DNA of 64,000 bases from Flavobacterium sp. (GCF_017744675.1 NZ_JAGIAV010000006.1:310001-374000), one strand, 5' to 3'. Shown: positions 36,975 to 46,774, counted from the stretch's first letter. Notes: a model not told the origin generated them from the sequence alone. Numbers and translations are program-made.

Positions 36975-39900
36975 TTGAATCTAATTAATTTAAATAGTAC
37001 TTCTTTCAAAAACACATTACTTGTAATGTGTTTTGCTCTGTCGTTTAATGCAGACATCACCGCCCAAAACACTTTCCCAGACATTGTAAAAACCAAAGAA
37101 GGAAAACTTTCTTTTACAACAGACAGTCAAGGAAATCAGATTCCTGATTTTTCTTTTGCAGGATATATGGCATCAGAAAAAGCAATTCCGAATTTGGGAA
37201 ACAAGATTTTTGTTTCCAAACAAGAAGAAGATGCCACGCAGAAAATCCAAAATGCCATTGATTATGTAAGCGCATTAAAACCGGATAAATCAGGCTTTCG
37301 AGGAGCTGTTTTGTTAGATAAAGGAATTTTCAAAGTAAGCGGAACATTATACATCAGAAAATCGGGTGTTGTTTTAAAAGGAAGTGGAAACACCGAAAAT
37401 GGAACGGTACTTTTAGGAACAGGTCTAGAAAGAGAAGCCTTAATTCGAATTTTAGGAATAAATGATAAAGTATATAAAGATTCTTTCGAGTTCAATACTA
37501 CTTACACACCGCTTGGAACGCAGAAAATCCAGTTAAAAAACGCTTCAAAATTAAAAGTTTCAGACGAAATCGAAATCACCAAACCTTTGACAGACAATTT
37601 CATTAAAGAAGTAAATATGCAGGATTTCGGCGGAGAAACTTCTTGGATTGGATGGAAAAAAGGTTCGTGGGATATGACTTGGAATCGAGTTGTGACCAAA
37701 ATAAATGGAAATGAAGTTACATTGAATGCTCCAATTACAATGGCATTAGATGATGTTTTCGGCGCTTCAAAAGTAACCGTTTATTCATGGCCAGGAAGAA
37801 TTGAAAATACAGGAGTAGAGAATATCTTAATTAAATCAACTTTCAATGCTTCAAATGAAAAAGATGAAGAGCACAGATGGCAAGCGATTAGCATTGAAAA
37901 CACCAGAAATGCTTGGGTAAAGCAAGTTAATTTTAAACATTTTGCAGGCGGAGCAGTTACAATTTTAAAAACAAGTCAGCAGATTACTGTTGAAGATTGT
38001 ATCGCAACAGAACCCGTTTCAGAAATTGCTTCATTCAGAAGACATACCTTTTATACAGAAGGTCAGCAAACGCTTTTCCAACGCTGTTACTCAGAATTTG
38101 GATATCATGATTTTGCTGTGGGCGGATTTGGAACAACAGGTCCGAATGCTTTTGTACAGTGCGAATCGCATCTTCCATTCAATAACAGTGGAGCAATCGG
38201 AAGCTGGGCAACTGGAGTTTTATTTGATATCGCTAACATTGACGGAAAGGAACTAAGCTATAATAACAGAGAACAAGGCGGAAGAGGAGCTGGATGGACA
38301 GCTGCAAATTCTGTTATATGGGAATCTTCAGCTTCAAAAGTAGAATGTTATAGTCCGCCAACTGCTCAAAACTGGGCTTTTGGAGTTTGGGGACAATTTG
38401 GAGGAAACGGGCATTGGAAGGATGTAAACGGACATATTAGTCCAAGAAGTTTATTCTACGCGCAATTAGAAAACAGACTAGGAAAACTTCCAACACCTGC
38501 TTTTATTTATGATTTAGGATCAGAACCATCTTCAAGTCCAACAATCGAAGTGGCGCAAGAATTGACTAAAGCTTCAGTTACAGCCAAACAAAGCTTGCCC
38601 GAATGGATTGCAGAAGTTTCAAAACAAAACCCGATTAACATTAATAATTCAGGTTTAAAAAATGCAAATGATTTAAAGAATTCTGCTTCTAATAAATCGG
38701 AGAATAAATCAAAAGTTACTATAGAAAATGGCTGGTTAGCTTTTAACGGAAAAGTAATTGCTGGAAAACAAATGAATGTTGCTTGGTGGAGAGGTGATCT
38801 TACAGATGATTTCGTAAACAAATCATTACCGCACGTAACTCGTTTTGTACCAGGAAGAACAGGAAACGGATTAACAGACAGAGTTCAAGAAACCGTTGAT
38901 TATTTAACTGCAAATAACATCATCGCTTTAGAACACAATTACGGTTTGTGGTATGACCGTAGAATGGACGATCACGAACGCGTACGCAGAATTGACGATG
39001 ATACTTGGCCTCCATTTTACGAACAGCCATTTGCAAGAAGCGGGAAAGATTTGGCTTGGGATCATTTGAGCAAATACGATTTAACAAAATTCAACGATTG
39101 GTATTGGAGCCGTTTAGCGCAGTTTGCAACATTGGCAGAGCCAAACGGACAAATGTTAATTAATCAGCAATACTTTCAGCATAATATTTTAGAAGCTGGA
39201 GCGCATTGGGCAAGTTCACCTTGGCGTTCAGCAAATAACATTAATAATTCAGGATTTCCCGAGCCACCGCCTTACGCAGGAGACAAACGTATTTTTATGG
39301 CGGAACAGTTTTATGATGTTACAAATGCCGAAAGAAGAAAGTTACACCAAGGTTTCATTAGAAAATCTTTCGAAAACTTTCAGGAAAACAGCAACGTAAT
39401 TCAGTTAACAAGCGCCGAATATACAGGTCCGCTTCACTTTATGGAATTCTGGCTTGATGAAGCTCAAAAATGGAAAGACGAAACTGGTAAAAAAGGCTTG
39501 ATTGGTTTAAGTGCAACCAAAGACGTTCAGGATGCGATTTTAAATGATGTCAAAAGAGTCAAAACAGTTGATGTAATCGACATTCGTTATTGGTATTACA
39601 AAGAAGACGGTTCTGCTTATGCGCCGCAAGGAGGCGTTAATTTAGCGCCAAGACAGCACGCGAGAAAACTAAAAACTGGAAAAGAAACCGACAATCAAGT
39701 CTATCGTGCTGTTAGAGAATACCGAGAAAAATACCCTGAAAAAGTGATTTTATATTCAACAGACGGATCTTCTCGTTTCGGATGGCCGGCTTTGATGGCG
39801 GGAGCTTCAATGCCGAATATCCCAAAAATTGAATTTACTCAATTTTATTCCGCTTTAAGCGAAATGAAATTAGTTGAAGGAAATACGTTCTCAGACAATC

Positions 39901-40121
39901 TTTGGAAATTAGAAAACAAAGGAAAAAGCTATCTTTTCTATCTGAAAAACGATCAAGACATCACAATTGATTTAGCAAACGAAAAAGGAACATTTGAAGT
40001 ATTCGCAATCAATGCTTCAACAGGAAATATAACCAAAAAAGCCAACATCAGCGGAGGGAAACAAGTAACGCTTCCACAAGCCGAAATAAAAGAAAAAGTA
40101 CTTTTTGTAGTGAAAAAATAA
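36975..40121 (+). CDS. DUF6298-type two-domain protein: beta-helix plus barrel, secreted
   Basis: 1048 residues from a TTG at 36975, the only sensible start that gives a signal peptide (LLVMCFALSFNADITAQ). Residues about 45-520 look like a right-handed beta-helix of pectate-lyase/GH28 shape (FRGAVLLDKGIFKVSGTLYI, GGAVTILKTSQQITVEDC, CYSEFGYHDFAVGGFG). Residues about 575-970 look like a (beta/alpha)8 glycosidase domain (VAWWRGDLTDDFVNKSLPH, EHNYGLWYDRRMDDHERV, LTSAEYTGPLHFMEFWLDE). It ends in a small beta-sandwich (FEVFAINASTGNI) like the C-terminal domain of the adjacent GH140 protein. I recall this combination as DUF6298 and know of no activity. Two catalytic domains for one pectin motif is a reasonable hypothesis. 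Confidence 0.68.
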   Translation: MNLINLNSTSFKNTLLVMCFALSFNADITAQNTFPDIVKTKEGKLSFTTDSQGNQIPDFSFAGYMASEKAIPNLGNKIFVSKQEEDATQKIQNAIDYVSALKPDKSGFRGAVLLDKGIFKVSGTLYIRKSGVVLKGSGNTENGTVLLGTGLEREALIRILGINDKVYKDSFEFNTTYTPLGTQKIQLKNASKLKVSDEIEITKPLTDNFIKEVNMQDFGGETSWIGWKKGSWDMTWNRVVTKINGNEVTLNAPITMALDDVFGASKVTVYSWPGRIENTGVENILIKSTFNASNEKDEEHRWQAISIENTRNAWVKQVNFKHFAGGAVTILKTSQQITVEDCIATEPVSEIASFRRHTFYTEGQQTLFQRCYSEFGYHDFAVGGFGTTGPNAFVQCESHLPFNNSGAIGSWATGVLFDIANIDGKELSYNNREQGGRGAGWTAANSVIWESSASKVECYSPPTAQNWAFGVWGQFGGNGHWKDVNGHISPRSLFYAQLENRLGKLPTPAFIYDLGSEPSSSPTIEVAQELTKASVTAKQSLPEWIAEVSKQNPININNSGLKNANDLKNSASNKSENKSKVTIENGWLAFNGKVIAGKQMNVAWWRGDLTDDFVNKSLPHVTRFVPGRTGNGLTDRVQETVDYLTANNIIALEHNYGLWYDRRMDDHERVRRIDDDTWPPFYEQPFARSGKDLAWDHLSKYDLTKFNDWYWSRLAQFATLAEPNGQMLINQQYFQHNILEAGAHWASSPWRSANNINNSGFPEPPPYAGDKRIFMAEQFYDVTNAERRKLHQGFIRKSFENFQENSNVIQLTSAEYTGPLHFMEFWLDEAQKWKDETGKKGLIGLSATKDVQDAILNDVKRVKTVDVIDIRYWYYKEDGSAYAPQGGVNLAPRQHARKLKTGKETDNQVYRAVREYREKYPEKVILYSTDGSSRFGWPALMAGASMPNIPKIEFTQFYSALSEMKLVEGNTFSDNLWKLENKGKSYLFYLKNDQDITIDLANEKGTFEVFAINASTGNITKKANISGGKQVTLPQAEIKEKVLFVVKK

Positions 40122-40132
40122 AGGTGAAGTTT

Positions 40133-40338
40133 GCCACGAATTACACGAATTGGCCCAAATTTAATTTTAAATCAGCTAAATCTGCGAGAGTAAATTTTCA
40201 CGAAGATTTAAAAAAGATCAAAGTAGATTTAACAGATTTTTAAAATAAATCTGCGCAAATCAGCTAAAATCAGCAAAATCTGCGTGAAATAAAAATACAG
40301 GTAGAATAAAAATTCGAGAAATTCGAGAAATTCGTGGC
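40133..40338. repeat. Nested repeat: family B inverted repeat inside a diverged family A pair
   Basis: Outer arms: GCCACGAATTACACGAATT at 40133 and AATTCGTGGC ending at 40338. Inside lies a family B inverted repeat (about 40196-40289, TTTCACGAAG to CTGCGTGAAA) and a single CTGCGAGAG half-arm. The outer right arm also has a duplicated ATTCGAGAA unit. It ends 35 bp before the GH140 ATG. Confidence 0.72.
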
Positions 40339-40373
40339 AGAAAAAATAAAAACACAATTCAAAATAAAATATA

Positions 40374-41777
40374 ATGAATCTGAAAATTAAATCTTTATAC
40401 GCTCTTAGTATAAGCTTTATGTTTACAGCACAAAGCGGATTCTCGCAATCTGCTAAAACAAAAGCATCACTGCCTGAAATCAAAGTATCTAAAAATCAGC
40501 ATTATTTTGTAGCTGAAAACGAAAAACCATTTTTCTGGTTGGGTGACACAGGCTGGCTCGCATTCGGAAAATTGGATAGACCAGGAATTGAGAAATATTT
40601 TAAAGACAGAAAAGAAAAAGGATTCAATGTTGTTCAGGTCATGGTTTTGCATAACATCAATGCTGTTAACGTTTATGGCGATGCTGCTTTAATAAACGAA
40701 GACGTTTCAAAACCGTTAATTACGGCTGGAAATGATTTCAAAGATCCAAAACAATACGATTATTGGGATCACGTAGATTACACTTTAGACGTGGCTCAGA
40801 AAAACGGAATTTATCTGGCAATGGTTCCAGTTTGGGGAACAAATGTTTCAAAAGGAAATAAAGTAAGTAAAGAACAAGCAACAGAATACGCTCAGTTTTT
40901 GGCTAATCGATATAAAAACAGAACCAACGTGATTTGGTTAAACGGTGGAGACACGTATGGAAACGAATTCCAAGATATTTGGAATGCCATCGGAAATACT
41001 TTAAAAACGAACAATCCAAATCAGTTAGTAACTTTTCATCCGTTTGGAAGAACCGATTCTTCAGAAAACTTTCATAATGCAAAATGGTTAGATTTCAACA
41101 TGTTCCAATCGGGACACAGAAGATACGATCAGGATTCTATTAAAACGAACTTCAAAGAAGACAATTATAAATTTGTTTTAAGAGATTTCGACTTAAAACC
41201 AACTAAACCAACACTTGACGGAGAACCTTCATACGAAGGAATTCCACACGGTTTGCACGATACTTTACAGCCAAAATGGACCGCAAGCGATGTGCGCCGT
41301 TACGGATATTGGTCGGTTTTATCTGGCGCTGCAGGTTATACGTACGGACACAACGCCGTAATGCAAATGTTCAGAAAAGGCGATAAACCAGCTTACGGAA
41401 ATAAAGAATTATGGACATCAGCCATTAATGCGCCTGGAGCAAAACAAATGGTTTACATCAAGAAATTAATGGAAGAATTTCCATTTTTAGAAGGAACTCC
41501 AGATGTTTCGTTAGTTGTTAACCAAGGAGAAAAATACGATTATATTCCGGCCATAAAAGGAGAAAAATATGCTTTGCTTTATACTTACAACGGAAGAATT
41601 ATAGAAGTAAAACTAGGAAAAATTGCCGGAGATAAATTCGAAGCGACGTGGTACAATCCAAGAAACGGCAAGAAAACCAAAATCGGAACATTTGAAAATA
41701 AAGGAACTCAAAATTTCCAACCAGAAGGCAAGAATGAAGATGGCAATGACTGGGTTTTAATTTTGAAGTCAAAGTAG
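40374..41777 (+). CDS. GH140 apiosidase-like glycoside hydrolase, secreted
   Basis: 467 residues, signal peptide about 1-24 (FTAQSGFSQ). Domain DUF4038 (TIM barrel, about 35-365) starts with ENEKPFFWLGDTGWLAF. The likely acid/base is Asp193 in IWLNGGDTYGN, and the likely nucleophile is Glu284 in TLDGEPSYEG. A C-terminal beta-sandwich (about 370-467, FEATWYNPRNGKKTKIG) is the putative collagen-binding-type domain found with DUF4038. The characterised GH140 enzyme of Bacteroides cleaves apiose from the galacturonan backbone of RG-II. This gene is the strongest hint that the locus handles RG-II or an apiogalacturonan. Other DUF4038 activities cannot be excluded. Confidence 0.84.
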   Translation: MNLKIKSLYALSISFMFTAQSGFSQSAKTKASLPEIKVSKNQHYFVAENEKPFFWLGDTGWLAFGKLDRPGIEKYFKDRKEKGFNVVQVMVLHNINAVNVYGDAALINEDVSKPLITAGNDFKDPKQYDYWDHVDYTLDVAQKNGIYLAMVPVWGTNVSKGNKVSKEQATEYAQFLANRYKNRTNVIWLNGGDTYGNEFQDIWNAIGNTLKTNNPNQLVTFHPFGRTDSSENFHNAKWLDFNMFQSGHRRYDQDSIKTNFKEDNYKFVLRDFDLKPTKPTLDGEPSYEGIPHGLHDTLQPKWTASDVRRYGYWSVLSGAAGYTYGHNAVMQMFRKGDKPAYGNKELWTSAINAPGAKQMVYIKKLMEEFPFLEGTPDVSLVVNQGEKYDYIPAIKGEKYALLYTYNGRIIEVKLGKIAGDKFEATWYNPRNGKKTKIGTFENKGTQNFQPEGKNEDGNDWVLILKSK

Positions 41778-42116
41778 CCATATAGATTGGTCATTGCGAG
41801 GAACAAAGCAACCTCACTAGCATAAGACACAAAATTTGATTTTGTAAATGTGGTTGCTTTGTTCCTCAGAATGACAAAAATGAAAATAAAAATCTCTCGC
41901 AGATTTTGCAGATCAAGCAGATAAAAAAAATCTTTTTAATCTGTGAAATCGGTAGAAAAAATGAATCTGTACAATCTGCCAAATCTGCGAGAGTAAAATT
42001 TTTTTCACGCAGATTTAAAAAAAATTAAAGCAGATTAAACAGATTTATTAAAATTTGATCTGCGCAGATCAGCTAAAATCAGCTAAATCTGCGTGAAACC
42101 AAAAAACAACACAACA
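41778..42116. repeat. Triple array of intergenic inverted repeats (C, B, B)
   Basis: The 339-bp gap holds three inverted repeats in a row: family C at 41790-41875 (GTCATTGCGAGGAACAAAGC and its partner), family B with CTCTCGCAG/CTGCGAGAG ends at 41894-41993, and family B with TTTCACGCAG/CTGCGTGAAA ends at 42003-42098. The last arm ends 18 bp before the GH28 ATG. Nothing else is seen in the gap. Confidence 0.85.
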
Positions 42117-43685
42117 ATGAAAAAAAATATATTAATCATACTCTGCTTCATCACCAGTTTAACAGCATTCGCAAACGACGGCTGGTACAACATCTTAAAT
42201 GAAGGCGGAAACAACAAAGGCCAAAAATGCACCCAAGCCATTCAGAATGCAATCGAAAAAGCATCAAAAAACGGCGGTGGAACAATTTATTTCCCAGCAG
42301 GAGAATACTTAACAGGAGCATTAACGCTAAGAAGCAACATCACGATTCATTTAGATTCAGGAGCGCTTTTGAAGTTTTCAGAAAACTTCGATGATTTCCT
42401 GCCTTATGTAGAAATGCGTTACGAAGGAATTGTAATGAAGAGTTTCCAGCCTTTATTTTATGCGAAAGACATTGAAAACATTACCATTACAGGGAGAGGT
42501 GTAATCGACGGACAAGGAAAAGCATGGTGGAATGAAGTGTATAGAATCGAAACCGCAAAAGAACCTTTACCTCCAACCAAATACCAAACCATGTGGGAAG
42601 AGCAAAACAAAGGTCTTTACACAGAACCATATTACAAAAGAACGGTTGATAAGAAATTCTTCAGACCTTCTTTTTTTCAGGCTTATAACTGCAAAAATAT
42701 TTTAATTGAAGGTGTTACATTCAAAAATTCTCCTTTTTGGACAATTAACCCAGAATTCTGTGATAACGTAACGGTTACAGGAATTTCGATTTTCAATCCA
42801 CATTCGCCAAATACAGACGGAATCAATCCTTCTTCTTGTACCAATGTTCATATTTCAAACTGCCATATCAGTGTTGGAGATGACTGTATTACCATCAAAT
42901 CAGGAAGAGACGGCGACGGACGCAAATACGGAAAAGCGACAGAAAATGTAACCATCACAAACTGTACGATGTTAAGTGGTCATGGCGGAGTAGTAATTGG
43001 AAGTGAAATGTCAGGAGGGATCAAAAAAATCACGATTTCAAACTGTGTTTTTGACGGAACCGACAGAGGAATCCGTATCAAATCGGCTCGTGGAAGAGGT
43101 GGAGTGGTTGAGGATATTCGCGTTGATAATATAGTCATGAAAAACATCAAAGAAGAAGCTTTTGTATTAAGTCTTTTTTACGATAAAGGCACTCAAGTCG
43201 AGCCTGTAACAGAGAAAACGCCAATTTTCAGAAACATTCACATGAGTAATATCACAGCTTCAAATGTGAATAAAGCAGGACAAATTTTAGGAATTACAGA
43301 AATGCCAATTCAAAACATCACTTTTTCAAATATCAATATCGACGGAAAAGAAGGTTTTACGGTAAACACGGCAACAGATGTTGAATTTCATGATGTAAAA
43401 GTAAACGCAACAGTTGGTTCTTCTTTCAAAATTTCAGATTCAAAAAATGTGATTTTAGACAACGTTGGGTCTTCAACACCAATAAAAGGCGTTCCAGTTA
43501 TTAAATTAGATAATGTTTCTAATATGTTGATTAATAATAATTTTCCATTTAATCCAACCGATATTTTTATCGAAGCAGATGGAAAAGAAACTAAAAATAT
43601 TTTCTTGAAAAACAATGTTTTAAACAACGTAACAACGAAAATTAAAAAAGGAGCTTCTTTAGATAAAAAAGCGATTACAGAATAA
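42117..43685 (+). CDS. GH28 polygalacturonase, secreted
   Basis: 522 residues from the ATG at 42117 (signal peptide MKKNILIILCFITSLTAFA); the in-frame ATG at 42093 lies at the end of a repeat arm. The protein is a right-handed beta-helix with the four GH28 blocks in order: NTDGINP (Asp234), GDDCITIKSG (Asp255, Asp256), GHGGVVIGSE (His289) and RGIRIKSARGRGG. GH28 hydrolyses alpha-1,4-galacturonan or the GalA-Rha backbone. An insertion near residues 130-195 (YRIETAKEPLPPTKYQ...) suggests a substrate-specific or exo-acting form. The family is certain; endo or exo, and homogalacturonan or RG-I, is not. Confidence 0.93.
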   Translation: MKKNILIILCFITSLTAFANDGWYNILNEGGNNKGQKCTQAIQNAIEKASKNGGGTIYFPAGEYLTGALTLRSNITIHLDSGALLKFSENFDDFLPYVEMRYEGIVMKSFQPLFYAKDIENITITGRGVIDGQGKAWWNEVYRIETAKEPLPPTKYQTMWEEQNKGLYTEPYYKRTVDKKFFRPSFFQAYNCKNILIEGVTFKNSPFWTINPEFCDNVTVTGISIFNPHSPNTDGINPSSCTNVHISNCHISVGDDCITIKSGRDGDGRKYGKATENVTITNCTMLSGHGGVVIGSEMSGGIKKITISNCVFDGTDRGIRIKSARGRGGVVEDIRVDNIVMKNIKEEAFVLSLFYDKGTQVEPVTEKTPIFRNIHMSNITASNVNKAGQILGITEMPIQNITFSNINIDGKEGFTVNTATDVEFHDVKVNATVGSSFKISDSKNVILDNVGSSTPIKGVPVIKLDNVSNMLINNNFPFNPTDIFIEADGKETKNIFLKNNVLNNVTTKIKKGASLDKKAITE

Positions 43686-43700
43686 TAAAATTGTCGAGTC

Positions 43701-43733
43701 AACTTTGTCAAAGTTCTAAACTTTGACAAAGTT
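43701..43733. repeat. Family D 33-bp twin palindrome, alternative core
   Basis: AACTTTGTCAAAGTT, spacer CTA, AACTTTGACAAAGTT. The 15+3+15 design of the copy at 4735 is kept, with perfect pairing, but the seven-base core is AACTTTG instead of AAACCTG. It ends 16 bp before the next ATG. Confidence 0.88.
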
Positions 43734-43749
43734 TTAAACGGAACACAAT

Positions 43750-44667
43750 ATGAAAAAAATATTCATCCTATTAACTTTTTCACTTTTTGCGATATCTTAC
43801 GCGCAGAAAAAGAAAGACTTGTATCTTTTCACATCATTTAGAGAACCCGCAACAGAAGGTTTGTATTTGGCGTACAGCGAAGACGGTTACAATTGGAAAG
43901 GACTAGAAGGATCATTTTTAAAACCAGAAATTGGAGCCAGTAAAATCATGCGTGATCCGTCGATTACAAAAGGAGCTGACGGAACGTACCACATGGTTTG
44001 GACAACCGACTGGAAAGGTGGAAATGGTTTTGGCTACGCTAGTTCAAAAGATTTGATTCATTGGTCAGAGCAAAAATATATTCCCGTAATGAAAAACGAG
44101 CCTGAAGTAATAAACGTTTGGGCGCCGGAGATTTTTTATGATGATGTAAAAAAGGAATACATTATTATTTGGGCATCGACAATTCCGTTCCGATTTCCGA
44201 AAGGAGTGGAAGACGAGAAAAACAACCACAGAATGTATTATGTAACGACTAAAGATTTCAAAACTTTTTCGGATAAAAAATTATATTACGATCCAGGTTT
44301 CAGCGTAATTGACTGTGTGATTGTCAAAAAAGGAAAGAAAGACTATGTTTTGGTTTTAAAAGACAACACAAGACCAATGCGAAACATAAAAGTAGCTTTC
44401 GGAAAATCGCCTTTAGGTCCGTTTGAGAAAAGCTCTGAACCTTTAACGGAATATTTATCAGAGGGGCCGACAGTGGTTAAAGTGGGGAAAAACTGGCTGT
44501 TGTATTATGATAATTACGGTTCAAAAAATTATAAAGCTTTAAGCACTTCAGATTTTGTTCATTTTGAAGATGTTTCTTCAAAAATAAGTCTTCCGGAAGG
44601 ACACAAACACGGAACGATTACAACAATTTCAAACGAAGCTTTAAAAGGATTAATTGATAAAAAATAA
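43750..44667 (+). CDS. GH43-family glycosidase, secreted
   Basis: 305 residues, signal peptide 1-18 (LLTFSLFAISYAQ). A compact single-domain five-bladed propeller. IMRDPSITKGADGTYHMVW holds the first-blade Asp, VINVWAPEIFYDD a second conserved block, and YLSEGPTVVKVGKNWLLYYD the Glu-Gly-Pro of the likely general acid. Members of GH43 act on arabinan, galactan or xylose-containing side chains. The length is typical of enzymes without an accessory domain. It lies between GH28 and a large propeller protein. It is the most canonical of the three GH43-type proteins in the window. The exact sugar is not deducible. Confidence 0.8.
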   Translation: MKKIFILLTFSLFAISYAQKKKDLYLFTSFREPATEGLYLAYSEDGYNWKGLEGSFLKPEIGASKIMRDPSITKGADGTYHMVWTTDWKGGNGFGYASSKDLIHWSEQKYIPVMKNEPEVINVWAPEIFYDDVKKEYIIIWASTIPFRFPKGVEDEKNNHRMYYVTTKDFKTFSDKKLYYDPGFSVIDCVIVKKGKKDYVLVLKDNTRPMRNIKVAFGKSPLGPFEKSSEPLTEYLSEGPTVVKVGKNWLLYYDNYGSKNYKALSTSDFVHFEDVSSKISLPEGHKHGTITTISNEALKGLIDKK

Positions 44668-44675
44668 ATCTGTAA

Positions 44676-44725
44676 AATCTGCTAGATCTGCGAGAGTAAA
44701 AATTCTCCCGCAGATTTAGCAGATT
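44676..44725. repeat. Family B inverted repeat (tail-to-tail)
   Basis: AATCTGCTAGATCTGCG (44676-44692) and CGCAGATTTAGCAGATT (44709-44725) pair with one mismatch. It lies just after the GH43 stop. Confidence 0.82.
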
Positions 44726-44750
44726 AGGCAGATAAAAAAGTTAGAAAATT

Positions 44751-44885
44751 TCACGCAGATTTAAATGATTGAAGCAGATTTAGCAGATAAATATTTAAGA
44801 TGATAAAAATAAAATCTGCACAATCTGCGAGAGAAAAAAGAGAGATCAGCGCAAATCAGCTAAAATCAGCAAGATCTGCGTGAAA
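44751..44885. repeat. Family B inverted repeat (head-to-head, long)
   Basis: TTTCACGCAGATTTAAATGA at 44751 and a right arm ending CAAGATCTGCGTGAAA at 44885, with an internal CTGCGAGAG half-arm. It ends 14 bp before the ATG at 44900. Confidence 0.78.
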
Positions 44886-44899
44886 CCAAAAATATAAAT

Positions 44900-46765
44900 A
44901 TGATTACTTTCCAAAACATAAAAACCAACATCATAACCACAGCCACAATTCTTTTGATTGGTACAGCTGTAAATGCTCAAAACGACACCGTTCGTTATGT
45001 TGGTAAAACACTTTCAAACATTGATTACCATCACGGAATGTTAAGTCCAGCGGTTGGAGTTCACGCTACACAAATCATGCGTGCAAGCCGCGAACATCCA
45101 GAAAAAGCAGACGGTTTTGGATGGACATACAATCACCAGCCGATGATGGCATATTGGAATAATAACTTTTATCTGCATTATTTAAGCGATCCTTCTGGAG
45201 AACATATTCCGCCGAGCCAGACTTTATTGATGAGATCTAAAGACGGAGTAACTTGGACAAAACCAGAAGTTATTTTTCCAATTTATAGAATTCCTGACGG
45301 ATGGAAAAAAGAAGGCGTAGAAGGTGTTGCTAAAGATTTGGATGCCATTATGCATCAAAGAATGGGCTTTTATACTTCAAAAGACAAACGACTTTTTGCT
45401 TTGGCTTATTACGGAATCGCGATGGATGAAAAAGACGATCCGAATGATGGAAAAGGAATTGGTCGTGTCATTCGTGAAATCAAAAAAGACGGAAGTTTTG
45501 GCGAAATCTATTTCATCAGATACAATAAAACTTGGGATAAATCGAAATCGAAGTTCCCATTTTATACCGCTTCAAAAGACAAAGGATTCAAAAAAGCCTG
45601 CGAAGAAATTTTATCCAATCCGTTACTATTACAGCAATGGGTTGAAGAAGCTGATCGTGACGACGAATTGATTCCTTTGCAGAAACCATACAAAGCCTTT
45701 AGTTATTATCATTTGCCAAACGGAAATGTGGTTGGTTTATGGAAACACGCTTTAACTTCGATCAGTAAAGACGGCGGAAAATCTTGGGATTATATGCCGT
45801 TGCGTGCGCCAGGTTTTGTAAATAGCAATGCTAAAATCTGGGGACAAAAAACATCAGACAATCGTTATGCAACGCTTTATAATCCGTCAGAATACCGTTG
45901 GCCTTTGGCAATTTCTAAGAGTGATGACGGATTGAATTATACAGATCTATTGTTGGTTCACGGAGAAGTTAGTCCGATGCGTTATGGCGGAAACTACAAA
46001 TCTGCGGGTCCGCAATACGTACGTGGCATCACAGAAGGCGACGGAACTCCACCAGACGGAAAAATCTGGGTGGGTTACAGCATGAATAAAGAAGATATTT
46101 GGGTAGCATCGATTCCAGTTCCAGTAACTTCGGTGGTGACAGAAAATGCAAACGATGTTTTCAATACGCTTCCAAACGGAGAAGAATTGAAATTCTGGAA
46201 TACGTATGATCTTGCTTGGGCATCCACAAAAATCGAGAAGAAAGCTGATGGCAAAAAATGGTTGACTTTAAGAGATCAAGATTTTTTTGATTATTCTCGT
46301 GCAGAAAGAGTAATTCCTTTCGCAGCAAAAATGGAAGCAGTTTTCACCATAATGCCAGAGCAGAATAATCATGGTTTATTGCAGATTGAATTCCAAAACA
46401 AACAAGGTCTGCCTTCAGTAAGATTGGTTTTTGACAGCGACGGACAATTGAAAGTAAAAACGGGAGCACGTTTCAACACAATTGCAAAATACGAAGCGAA
46501 TAAAACGTACAAAGTTGCGGTAAAATTAGACGCTAAAAACCGTTCGTACACCGTAAAAGTAAACGACGAAAAAGAGTCAACAAAGATATTGTATGCGCCA
46601 ACAGATGGTTTTGAACGAATTATGTTCCGCACAGGAGAACAAAGATATTCACCAAATCCAGACACAGCTCCAGACACAGACGATTACGACGATCTGCCTC
46701 AAACAGGAAAACAAATCCCTGAAGCAGTATTCAATATTGAGTCTTTAGTAACTAAAAAAATGTAA
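44900..46765 (+). CDS. Large secreted beta-propeller protein with C-terminal jelly-roll domain
   Basis: 621 residues, signal peptide about 1-26 (TAVNAQ). Residues about 30-410 form a six- or seven-bladed propeller with sialidase-like Asp-box variants (MRSKDGVTWTKPE, SISKDGGKSWDYMP, SKSDDGLNY). The start YHHGMLSPAVGVHATQIMRAS is conserved among Bacteroidota homologues, which usually lie in pectin or arabinogalactan loci. Residues about 430-600 look like a concanavalin-type sandwich (MEAVFTIMPEQNNHGLLQIE, VRLVFDSDGQLKVKTG). I cannot assign it to a named family with confidence. Propellers of this kind include rhamnose-glucuronate lyases and exo-glycosidases, so an exo-acting enzyme on an RG side chain is the working guess. 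Confidence 0.6.
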   Translation: MITFQNIKTNIITTATILLIGTAVNAQNDTVRYVGKTLSNIDYHHGMLSPAVGVHATQIMRASREHPEKADGFGWTYNHQPMMAYWNNNFYLHYLSDPSGEHIPPSQTLLMRSKDGVTWTKPEVIFPIYRIPDGWKKEGVEGVAKDLDAIMHQRMGFYTSKDKRLFALAYYGIAMDEKDDPNDGKGIGRVIREIKKDGSFGEIYFIRYNKTWDKSKSKFPFYTASKDKGFKKACEEILSNPLLLQQWVEEADRDDELIPLQKPYKAFSYYHLPNGNVVGLWKHALTSISKDGGKSWDYMPLRAPGFVNSNAKIWGQKTSDNRYATLYNPSEYRWPLAISKSDDGLNYTDLLLVHGEVSPMRYGGNYKSAGPQYVRGITEGDGTPPDGKIWVGYSMNKEDIWVASIPVPVTSVVTENANDVFNTLPNGEELKFWNTYDLAWASTKIEKKADGKKWLTLRDQDFFDYSRAERVIPFAAKMEAVFTIMPEQNNHGLLQIEFQNKQGLPSVRLVFDSDGQLKVKTGARFNTIAKYEANKTYKVAVKLDAKNRSYTVKVNDEKESTKILYAPTDGFERIMFRTGEQRYSPNPDTAPDTDDYDDLPQTGKQIPEAVFNIESLVTKKM

Positions 46766-46774
46766 ATAGGAATA

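Noticed and set aside
3391..42098. Family B repeats as a CRISPR array
   Set aside because: Units are inverted, irregularly spaced and scattered between genes; there is no regular direct repeat-spacer pattern and no cas gene.
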